Shown one piece after another: positions 33,796 to 40,420 of a stretch of DNA of 53,992 nucleotides. The notes beneath the pieces are model-generated. The model made no database searches. It had not been told where the DNA came from and saw only the letters and a list, made by a program, of their open reading frames with translations. The number at the start of each line of letters is the position of its first letter. Within the stretch, counting starts at the first letter, position 1. This DNA is from Vulcanimicrobiota bacterium (lineage in GTDB: Bacteria > Vulcanimicrobiota > Xenobia > Xenobiales > JADMJV01). A program made the position numbers and the translations under genes. Where the stretch lies: assembly GCA_017307785.1 (NCBI GenBank), contig JAFKGI010000049.1, positions 1 to 53,992 of the forward strand, read 5' to 3'.

Positions 33796-33871
33796 ACGCC
33801 CTGAGGCTCAACGGCGAGCCACCGGATTCCAACCCCGGCGTCGACAGGTTCGATCCCTGTAGGGCGTGCCA
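33796..33871 (+). tRNA. Aberrant tRNA-Trp (CCA)
   Basis: 76 nt including encoded CCA. Acceptor ACGCCCT/AGGGCGT, D-stem GGCT/AGCC, T-stem ACAGG/CCTGT with canonical loop TTCGATC all pair perfectly. Anticodon loop TTCCAAC gives CCA, but its closing pair is A31-C39. Nearly invariant bases are changed: G8 for T8, C14 for A14, G21 for A21, G48 at the Levitt position, though G18G19 remain. C14-G21 can extend the D-stem. It may be a second, non-housekeeping Trp tRNA, or a decaying copy. Confidence 0.75.
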
Positions 33872-33929
33872 TTCCCGAGAATTCGATATTCAATTTCTCC
33901 AATCGAGCGCCACAGCTATTGGTATTGGG

Positions 33930-34157
33930 TTATGGTAGGTTCCTTTTGGGATAGGAGTCCGAAAATAGCTCAATATCCGTGCTTCCGAGCAGAACTTCTA
34001 CCGCCCTGTGTTCCCTTGGTTCCATAGAGAATGCGAGACCCAATTCGTCGTAGCACCAGAACGGGGACTGAAACTCGTTGAATTTTATCGTGTAGCCGTT
34101 GCCGAAGTTCTCGCAAATACTCTGCTCATCCAGTCCAACCTGGTGGCGGGCAGCCAT
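33930..34157 (-). CDS. Small unknown protein or gene remnant beside the tRNAs
   Basis: About 75 residues from ATG 34157 (ARHQVGLDEQSICENFGNGY, then FQSPFWCYDELGLAFSMEP, VEVLLGSTDIELFSDSYPKR). Third codon positions are more GC-rich on this strand than in the opposite frame, which supports coding. The frame stays open upstream; TTG 34244 has GGGGAG 7 bases before it and would add 29 residues but abuts the start of the next gene. Composition is more AT-rich than neighbours, so transfer or decay is possible. No family recognised. Confidence 0.35.
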   Translation of the reverse strand: MAARHQVGLDEQSICENFGNGYTIKFNEFQSPFWCYDELGLAFSMEPREHRAVEVLLGSTDIELFSDSYPKRNLP

Positions 34158-34244
34158 CTCCCGGCGGTTCGAGACCCCCAAAGGAAGCTTGCCCTGGGAT
34201 TCAGAATCCTGAAGCCCCAGTTCACGACGAAGGTAGGTTCCCAA

Positions 34245-36236
34245 GTGGCCGCTCCCCTCAACACCGGTTTCAACATCAACCAGCAGTTTGCCAACAAACT
34301 GGGCAGCGGACAGGGGAGTGTGGCCGAGAACCTGCGCAACCAGAGCGGCGTCACTCATACGGCTAAGAAGACCACCGTCAAAAAGGGCGGAACCATCGCC
34401 GAAGAAGGCTCCAACCTGAGCCCGGCCGCCCGCGAAGCCCTCAAGTCCGAGCAGGCCCAGCACGCCGACCACATGGCCGAACACGGAAACGAAATGGCCA
34501 AGCAGGCCGGCCTGGACGTCCCCGCCGATGATCACGAGCAGAGTGAACTGCAGCGCAAACGCGGCTACGATCGCGATCAGACCGAAGGCCCCAGCGCTGA
34601 CGGCAAAAGCTACCAGATGGCCTCGCCCGACGGCACCATGCAGGTCATTCCCACCGAGAAGCACGCCTACCTGACCCAGAAAATGGACGACCCCGACTAC
34701 ACCGACGCTCAGGTCCTCGATCCCATCCCCGAAGCCAACCTGGAAGCCGCCAACGCCGTCATGGACACCCAGTTGGCCCAGGGCGTCAGCAAAGTCGCCG
34801 TGCTCAAGACCGACCCCAAGATCGACGCCCTGGCCGACCAGATGGAAATCGTCCCCCAGCCGCCCCTGGCCGAGCCCATGGACATTCGCGACTCTGGCAA
34901 CGACCCCAAGATGAAGCCCCTGCAACTGGAACTTCCCCCCGAAACCGAGCGCATCGCCGCCGAGAGAGCGGCCGCCGACCTGGCCTCCGGCAAGCAGACT
35001 CAGGAAGCGCTGATGGCTGACGGCACCTCTTCCGCCATTGACAATCAGCGCCTGGAATCGACCAAAAAAGACCTGGAGATCAACGACAGCTTGCTCGAGA
35101 GCGCCGCCAAAGGGGAAGTGCGGGCCATCCCCGGCCTGCGCTACCAGAAATGGTATGACTCCACCGAAGACATGAAAGATTCCGTGGCTCGCAATTCGCT
35201 GGCCCGCATCGACAGCACCGTCAAGAAGCTGCCCCCGGAAGCCCAAGAGGGCCTCGAGCAGTATCGACAGGAGGCTCGCCAGGAGTTTCTCGGTTCGGCC
35301 CTCAACCAGGCCGTCTACAACGGAGCGGCCGGCTATGAAAAAGAAGAGCTCGAGAAAACCTGGACGGCCCAGGCCGCCCAAAAGCTCTCGGAAACCGGAG
35401 GCCTCGACGAAGTCAGCAAACTGAACCTGAGCGAAGGCTCTCGTCAGTTCTTCGCCGCCACCAGCCTCCCCGCCGCGATCACTCCGGCCCTCCAGGAAGC
35501 CCAGGCCACCACCGCCCAACAAGACGGCATCCTGAGCAAACTTGCAGCCGGCCCCCTCGAAGTCGGCGGCAAAAGCATCCCCCAGGCGGAAGGCTACGAA
35601 GCCGCCCGCAACAACGCCTGGGACCGCATGGAAAACGCCCTCCAGCAACTACCGGAAAAAGCCCAGAAATCCATCGACTCTCGCTTCCACGCCATCCAAC
35701 GCAGCGTCCGCGACAACCCGGAGACCGGCGACGACTACCGCAACGCGCCCCCCGAACAACGAGCCTCGATGGAGTCCGAATGGAAGGCTCAGGCCATCGC
35801 CGAATTCGTCGACCAACCTCGCAAAGCCGGCTTCGGCAAAGATCTCGACGCCGCCAACTTCCAAAACCTGGCCGACGGCTCTCGCCACTTCCTGGCCGCC
35901 TCCCAAGGCCTCCAAGAACACAGTGACTCCTTCTCAGCCCCTCCAGGCGTCAAACCCCTCCACCAAACCATCTTCGCCCCCCACCTCAGCGCCGCCCAGC
36001 CCCAGGCCCAATACCCGACCTACCCCTACATGAACAGCTACCCCAACTACATGACCTACCCACCCATCCCCTACGGCGGCATCCCCGGCGGCGGCTGGAA
36101 CAGCTGGGGCGGCATGGGAACCCCCTACGGCATGCCCAACATGAACAACGGCATGGACTTCACCATGAAAATGTTCGCCGTCTCCAACCTCATCAGCAGC
36201 CTCTCCTTTCCCCTGATGATGTTCTCCATGTTCTAA
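34245..36236 (+). CDS. Large unknown protein with internal duplication and Pro/Tyr/Gly-rich C-terminus
   Basis: About 663 residues; family not recognised. Residues 1-270 are hydrophilic and Gln/Glu/Lys-rich with no signal peptide. Two related ~110-residue helical repeats follow: one with KWYDSTEDMKDSVARNS...EGSRQFFAATSLPAA, the other with EGYEAARNNAWDRMENA...DGSRHFLAASQGL. The tail is low-complexity (YPTYPYMNSYPNYMTYPPIP; GGIPGGGWNSWGGMG) and ends in a hydrophobic segment with terminal Phe. Start GTG 34245 is chosen for AAGGTAGG 7 bases upstream and an N-terminus (MAAPLNTGFNINQQ) like others here. Possibly exported by a non-Sec route; not shown. Confidence 0.65.
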   Translation: MAAPLNTGFNINQQFANKLGSGQGSVAENLRNQSGVTHTAKKTTVKKGGTIAEEGSNLSPAAREALKSEQAQHADHMAEHGNEMAKQAGLDVPADDHEQSELQRKRGYDRDQTEGPSADGKSYQMASPDGTMQVIPTEKHAYLTQKMDDPDYTDAQVLDPIPEANLEAANAVMDTQLAQGVSKVAVLKTDPKIDALADQMEIVPQPPLAEPMDIRDSGNDPKMKPLQLELPPETERIAAERAAADLASGKQTQEALMADGTSSAIDNQRLESTKKDLEINDSLLESAAKGEVRAIPGLRYQKWYDSTEDMKDSVARNSLARIDSTVKKLPPEAQEGLEQYRQEARQEFLGSALNQAVYNGAAGYEKEELEKTWTAQAAQKLSETGGLDEVSKLNLSEGSRQFFAATSLPAAITPALQEAQATTAQQDGILSKLAAGPLEVGGKSIPQAEGYEAARNNAWDRMENALQQLPEKAQKSIDSRFHAIQRSVRDNPETGDDYRNAPPEQRASMESEWKAQAIAEFVDQPRKAGFGKDLDAANFQNLADGSRHFLAASQGLQEHSDSFSAPPGVKPLHQTIFAPHLSAAQPQAQYPTYPYMNSYPNYMTYPPIPYGGIPGGGWNSWGGMGTPYGMPNMNNGMDFTMKMFAVSNLISSLSFPLMMFSMF

Positions 36237-36331
36237 GAAACGCTGAGCGACTTCTTGAGAGCCCGCCTGGCCGGGAATCAACTCCATCCCGACCAATTCC
36301 GCTTCATGGACCACTTCGATACCTCGCGACT

Positions 36332-37111
36332 CTAGCCGCGCGGGAGTTGCACCAGCGTGCCGTTCACGAAGGACTGCACCACTTCTTCGAAGCCACCGGG
36401 CTGCACCAGCGACTCCGGCAGTTCTTCGTGGAAATGGTGCTTGACCACCTTATAGCCGTACTGGGAAATCAGCGGATCCCCCTGCTCGTCCAGTTCATAG
36501 CCGTGAATTTTGCCGTTGAGGTCGCCCAATCCGAACTGGACGTCGATGCTCACGCCGCGCTCCAGATCGTAATCCACCCGCACATGCATCTGGTCGGGCT
36601 TGGGAATCTCCACCCCATTGTTCATGATCTGCACGATGCCGATGCGAGCCTGTCCGCGTTCATCCTGACGAGCCCGAGTGGTCACCACGAAGCGGTCGTC
36701 TTCCGGTCCCCGAATGGTGTAAAGCTTGACGTTGCCACAAGGATACCTGGTGGCCCGCACAATCTGAGCCGTGCGGCTGGACAGACTTTCCAGCCCTCCC
36801 GAAACCTCGCGCAGCATCTCCATGCTCTGATGGGCTTCATCCGCACTCAGACGCCCCGCTTGCTTCCCCTCCACGATCTTCTGTCCGCTGGCTTTCAAAG
36901 CGTGCGCGAAGCCCTTGCTTAAACTCTCGGGAAAGGCACCCACCCCGGCATCAATCGTCTGAAAAGCATCCTGCGTGCGCGCGTCAAAAGCCCGGTCACT
37001 GGAATCTTCCACCGCCCAGGGATTCCTGGCCGATTCCAAGGGCTTTAAACACCGCACATCCTGCGTCGGACGAAATTCTAAAGGAAGCAACGCCTCGAGA
37101 ATACCACCCAC
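36332..37111 (-). CDS. Unknown protein downstream of the HTH-nuclease gene
   Basis: 259 residues; family not recognised. A helical N-terminal half (SLSKGFAHALKASGQKIVEG; SADEAHQSMEMLREVSGGLE) is followed by a beta-rich half (NVKLYTIRGPEDDRFVVTTR; IGIVQIMNNGVEIPKPDQMH; VRVDYDLERGVSIDVQFGLG). No signal peptide or membrane segment. GTG 37111 has AGGG five bases upstream. It starts 26 bp after the HTH-nuclease gene on the same strand, so the two probably form an operon and may act together. Confidence 0.65.
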   Translation of the reverse strand: MGGILEALLPLEFRPTQDVRCLKPLESARNPWAVEDSSDRAFDARTQDAFQTIDAGVGAFPESLSKGFAHALKASGQKIVEGKQAGRLSADEAHQSMEMLREVSGGLESLSSRTAQIVRATRYPCGNVKLYTIRGPEDDRFVVTTRARQDERGQARIGIVQIMNNGVEIPKPDQMHVRVDYDLERGVSIDVQFGLGDLNGKIHGYELDEQGDPLISQYGYKVVKHHFHEELPESLVQPGGFEEVVQSFVNGTLVQLPRG

Positions 37112-37137
37112 TCCAGCCCTGAATCAAGCCAGCGAGC

Positions 37138-38040
37138 CTAAGCCGCGGCCAACATACTTTTCGCCCACGTCAGAATGCGCCCAATCAACCCGGGCTCATC
37201 CAGGCGAGCCGCGTCCACATGCAGCACCGGAACCCCCAACTCGCGATCTCGTCGCTGCTCCTTTACCGCATCGCCATGAAAAGGAGCCCCGTCCAACTCC
37301 ACCGCCAAAGTCACGCTCTTCCCACCGCCGCTCATGACCAGCAAATTGTCCACGCAGCGATAACCAACCGCGGTGCGAACCGTGACCTGCGGACACCAGA
37401 CCAGCGAAGCCTCCTCGCCCTTCATCACGAATCCACGGTGCAACCCGGCATCCTTACCGGTCACTCCATCGATCGCGCGCAACTTGCAACCCAACCGGCA
37501 CAGGCGCACCCCCACCAATTGCACTCCCAGCAGAGCCACCCTGACCAGCAAGCGCTTTTCGCTCCAAGAATCAAAGCGCAAATCATTAAATTGCCGCCAG
37601 AATGATTCATCCTGCCCCCGCAACTTTTCCAACCGCTGCACCTCATCGCCAGCGGCCTCACCCAATCGCAAAGCCAGGGTCCAAAGCGGGTCTTCTAGAG
37701 TTCTCACCTGATGCGGTTGCGGATATTCCGGCACGAAAAGAGCGCCATTCCAGAACTCGCGAACTGCCTTCCCTAATTCCCGCAAAGCCCCTCGCGTAGC
37801 AGGCGCATAAGCCGGCCGCCCCCGCCGCCCAATCCCCTTCCAGAGCTTGCCGAACCTGGCCTGAAAGAGCCTCTCCAATTTCTCCAGGCATTTCCCGGAA
37901 ACCGGCCGATACCCCATTTCCACCTGGGCCAAATAAGACTGAGTCACCCCGATCTCAGCCGCCGCAGCCCGCTGAGAGAACCCTTTCTTCATACGGACCT
38001 TAGCGATTCTCTTGGCGAGCTTTTGGCGAAAGGAGAGCAT
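37138..38040 (-). CDS. XRE-family HTH fused to a PD-(D/E)xK-like nuclease domain
   Basis: About 300 residues. Residues ~5-65 are a Cro/C1-type helix-turn-helix (KGFSQRAAAAEIGVTQSYLAQVEMG). A middle region of ~110 residues is helical. The C-terminal ~70 residues (VDNLLVMSGGGKSVTLAVELDG, then FHGDAVKEQRRDRELGVPVLHV) have the spacing of DUF559/Vsr-like restriction-fold nucleases: Asp in VDNLL, Glu in AVELDG, then a helix with conserved Arg. Inferred: a DNA-binding regulator with a nuclease or nuclease-derived sensor, possibly defence-related. ATG 38040 is preferred over GTG 38055. AT-rich DNA and a hairpin lie upstream. Confidence 0.7.
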   Translation of the reverse strand: MLSFRQKLAKRIAKVRMKKGFSQRAAAAEIGVTQSYLAQVEMGYRPVSGKCLEKLERLFQARFGKLWKGIGRRGRPAYAPATRGALRELGKAVREFWNGALFVPEYPQPHQVRTLEDPLWTLALRLGEAAGDEVQRLEKLRGQDESFWRQFNDLRFDSWSEKRLLVRVALLGVQLVGVRLCRLGCKLRAIDGVTGKDAGLHRGFVMKGEEASLVWCPQVTVRTAVGYRCVDNLLVMSGGGKSVTLAVELDGAPFHGDAVKEQRRDRELGVPVLHVDAARLDEPGLIGRILTWAKSMLAAA

Positions 38041-38089
38041 ACTCGATTCTCTCACAAAGGACGAATTCTGAACAGGTGAACACTAAAAT

Positions 38090-38137
38090 AAAAAATGCCA
38101 ACAAATCAGATTCGCCTTCTAATTGCGGCATTTTTTT
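38090..38137. terminator. Bidirectional terminator-like hairpin
   Basis: AAAAAATGCC (38090-38099) pairs with GGCATTTTTT (38127-38136), a perfect 10-bp stem with A-run and T-run ends and a 27-base loop. It lies between the ClpN-like gene's 3' end and the start of the HTH-nuclease gene. The loop is long for a classical terminator. Confidence 0.55.
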
Positions 38138-38197
38138 AATGCTAATCGCCTCGCTCCGCGGTAAAGCTGGGTGCCGCTAAAAGTGGTTGCTCTGCAC

Positions 38198-39247
38198 CTA
38201 TCCGAGATATCCACGTATCTTGTCCGCATTGACTCCGCGGCGGTTGAGCATCTCGTTCCCGCATTCTGCCAGGCCCGTGAGAAGGTGAAGGTTATTGATT
38301 AGAGCAACAGGCCCGGCTTCCCGCAGTGCGCAGCCCATGATCCGGTGAATCTCAGGAGAGAGCACGACTCTAGCTTTTGGTTCAGCGGCCCGGCTTGCCG
38401 TGAGCAAGCTGGAGAAATCATCCCCCGAAATCCCCTTGAGCAAAGTCTGCACGTTTCTTTTCTCCATAGGGTTGCTGGTCGCCACCAGGCCACGCAGAAG
38501 GTCTGTCCCTCGGAGGTCGGAGCCCTCTCGCAATATCCAAGCGATTTCTAGCGTTTGCTGGGCGTCGTCGCTTAGTCGTGCCTGGTCCATCACCAGTTGA
38601 CTGAAGTCGAACGATAAGGCGGAAGGCTCGCGCAGTTCCTCGGGTGGCTCCGTCAGCAAGGCTAACAGGAGTTTTTCGTTCAGGCCAGATTCTATCAAGG
38701 GTTGTGTCGCGGCTCCCTCACAGAGTAGGTAGCTCAGCAGGAGTAGAAGCGCAGGAGCGTCCTTTTGGGTGGCTATCCCGCCCGCGATGTCCGCGAAGCG
38801 ACGCCCCGCCTGGCTATCGATGAAGTCGGGGCCGGGCCGGCATTCCCGAACTGTGAGTCCGTGCAGTGCTCTGTGCAGATGCTCGAGATTTACCCCTTTG
38901 TATTCCAGACGTCTGGAAGGCGAGCGCTTGACCAAGTCCCACATCGTCATAGGTTGGCGCGGGAGTCCCCACTCAGGGCTAAGTCCTGTGTCCGACTGCA
39001 GAGCTATCTGCAAATGCCGCGTCCGAAGAATCGCAGACTGTTCCCTAAAGGCTAAATCCGCCGCTGCTTCTAGAATAGCCAAAACTTTGGTGCTGAACGG
39101 AATGTCCCGAATGGCAACGGGACCGGCGTCGTTCTCAGGATCACATAGTAGAAAATGCTCGACTTCCACTGCTGGTGCCTGTAGGCAGAGAGCTAGCCGC
39201 GTAGCACTTCTGAGTATCCCCTGGGAATCGAGGTGGAACTTCATCAT
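38198..39247 (-). CDS. ClpN-like helical repeat protein without ATPase
   Basis: 349 residues. At least three segments resemble the ~30-residue helical halves of the Clp/Hsp100 N-domain: FSTKVLAILEAAADLAFREQ with a following TRHLQIALQ; LSDDAQQTLEIAWILREG with TDLLRGLVATSN; LSPEIHRIMGCALREAG with NLHLLTGLAE. No AAA+ motifs are present. The N-domain binds substrates or adaptors in ClpA/ClpC, so a stand-alone adaptor or decoy is inferred. A perfect 15-bp palindrome abuts the start codon. Weak ribosome site; ATG 39247 or 39244. Confidence 0.62.
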   Translation of the reverse strand: MMKFHLDSQGILRSATRLALCLQAPAVEVEHFLLCDPENDAGPVAIRDIPFSTKVLAILEAAADLAFREQSAILRTRHLQIALQSDTGLSPEWGLPRQPMTMWDLVKRSPSRRLEYKGVNLEHLHRALHGLTVRECRPGPDFIDSQAGRRFADIAGGIATQKDAPALLLLLSYLLCEGAATQPLIESGLNEKLLLALLTEPPEELREPSALSFDFSQLVMDQARLSDDAQQTLEIAWILREGSDLRGTDLLRGLVATSNPMEKRNVQTLLKGISGDDFSSLLTASRAAEPKARVVLSPEIHRIMGCALREAGPVALINNLHLLTGLAECGNEMLNRRGVNADKIRGYLG

Positions 39248-39261
39248 GGAAGATTCTTCCA
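39247..39261 (-). promoter_or_regulatory. 15-bp palindrome at the start of the ClpN-like gene
   Basis: TGGAAGA-T-TCTTCCA is a perfect 7-1-7 dyad overlapping the first base of the start codon. Operator-sized; a repressor binding here would block translation start or transcription. No regulator identified. Confidence 0.45.
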
Positions 39262-39327
39262 GTTACGGCCAGCCCCCTGGAGCAGAGTCGCCGGAATTTG
39301 TCCTGCTCACATAAGGCCTCACCCGGC

Positions 39328-39365
39328 ACAGAAAAGCCCCGAGACGAATCTCGGGGCTTTTCTGT
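39328..39365 (-). terminator. Strong intrinsic terminator
   Basis: A 17-bp perfect stem (39328-39344 with 39349-39365, core AAAAGCCCCGAGA) closes on the 4-base loop CGAA, with TTTT in both 3' arms. It lies 3 bp past the stop codon of the small exported protein, on whose strand it should act; it can work in both directions. Confidence 0.88.
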
Positions 39366-39367
39366 AG

Positions 39368-39748
39368 TTACTTCTTTTTCCAGTGACCGGTGTCGTCTCG
39401 CACCCAGTCGTTGCGGTCTTTTTCCCAGGACGACCAGTGCTTGTCCCACTCCCAGTCCGGGTGCAGGGCATAATATTCGTTGGGAATGTAATTGGGTTTA
39501 TATTCCTTGGCGTAATAGACGTTGACCTTGCCGCCATCGCTGAGCTTGCTGTAAACAACATCTTCGGTGCCGACCTTGTAGGTGGCGGAAGTGCCCGGAA
39601 TCCAGGTGGCGCCTTCGGTCGTCTTGACCCACACTCCAGAAGGAGCGACGCGATAGACGGTCGCCTCAACGTATTCGGCGGCCGAGGCGACTTGCGCCCC
39701 GAGCAACAGTCCGGCGGCGAGAATCATCGCAGAAATGGGTTTTTTCAT
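39368..39748 (-). CDS. Small exported protein, unknown
   Basis: 126 residues. A clear signal peptide (KKPISAMILAAGLLLGAQ, cut after ASA) is followed by a ~60-residue beta-rich part (VEATVYRVAPSGVWVKTTEG; KVNVYYAKEYKP) and a Trp/Asp/Lys-rich tail (HPDWEWDKHWSSWEKDRNDW) ending KKK. GGAGGT lies 4-5 bases before ATG 39748. Monocistronic: strong terminator at the 3' end. Family not recognised; envelope location is supported, function not. Confidence 0.75.
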   Translation of the reverse strand: MKKPISAMILAAGLLLGAQVASAAEYVEATVYRVAPSGVWVKTTEGATWIPGTSATYKVGTEDVVYSKLSDGGKVNVYYAKEYKPNYIPNEYYALHPDWEWDKHWSSWEKDRNDWVRDDTGHWKKK

Positions 39749-39856
39749 AGAACCTCCAGAAAGACAATTGACTGATAAACAGGAATTCAAATTAAAGGAA
39801 ATGGATCCCGAACAGCAGCACCTCGAATACGCGAATGAAAAGTACTCAAATACTTA

Positions 39857-40372
39857 TCACATCCCGAAGCGCGCGTGCACCTCTTTGCGAAGCAGTGCTC
39901 GCTCCCGACCCAATCGCGTGGCCGCCAATTCCTTTTGCAGGTCCATCCAATACCTTCGATCAGACTGGCGATTTACGGTAATTGCAGGCCCCCCTGCCAG
40001 GCGGAATGACGCCCCCTGCTTGCCGTGCCCAGGGGTCAGCGCCTCGAGCAGGGGGCGAGGCTGTTTTTGGACTCCCAGGGCCGAGCGAATGCTCTCGACC
40101 TCGTCTTCCGCGATGCTCCGGGCGTTTTCGATGGTTCGGTTCGCTACCGTCCAGCGCGCGCGATACTTCCAGGACCCCGGCGTCCCCGTCACCTCGAACG
40201 TAAATCTCTGGAGCTCGCTTTGTTGCTCAAAATATACGATTTCCACCGTGTTCAAAGGGGCAACCGGAGTTGCGACCACGACTTGAACCGGATCCTCCGG
40301 ACGGGAATAAAGTAAGGCCGGCGTCGCGACCGTCGCCAGCAGCAAAAGCAACCAGAGCAAATTCCCCTTCAC
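39857..40372 (-). CDS. Membrane-anchored unknown protein
   Basis: About 171 residues. A single N-terminal hydrophobic segment (NLLWLLLLLATVATPALLY) acts as anchor or uncleaved signal. The rest is beta-rich then helical (VEIVYFEQQSELQRFTFEVT; GSWKYRARWTVANRTIENA; RRYWMDLQKELAATRLGRER). DUF4340-like envelope proteins have a similar layout, but the match is not firm. GTG 40372 or 40381 could start it. Divergent from the glycosyltransferase gene with a ~48-bp gap. Confidence 0.6.
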   Translation of the reverse strand: MKGNLLWLLLLLATVATPALLYSRPEDPVQVVVATPVAPLNTVEIVYFEQQSELQRFTFEVTGTPGSWKYRARWTVANRTIENARSIAEDEVESIRSALGVQKQPRPLLEALTPGHGKQGASFRLAGGPAITVNRQSDRRYWMDLQKELAATRLGRERALLRKEVHARFGM

Positions 40373-40420
40373 CCCAATCACATTCGACGGAGCCTGCGCA
40401 AAGCTTCCTGTCCGGAGGAC

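Noticed and set aside
33648..33902. Minus-strand ORF across the tRNA genes
   Set aside because: It runs antisense through two clear cloverleafs and has no independent support.
34008..34244. Upstream in-frame extension of the 663-residue protein
   Set aside because: Codon third positions are AT-rich with AGA/AGG codons, unlike the body of the gene, and the GTG at 34245 has a better ribosome site.
33719..34244. Integrative element at the tRNA genes
   Set aside because: No integrase gene and no duplicated 3' tRNA segment are visible downstream.
36243..36335. Short in-frame peptide after the 663-residue gene (LSDFLRARLAG...)
   Set aside because: No start codon except CTG, no ribosome site, and the end overlaps the next gene's stop; at most a remnant.
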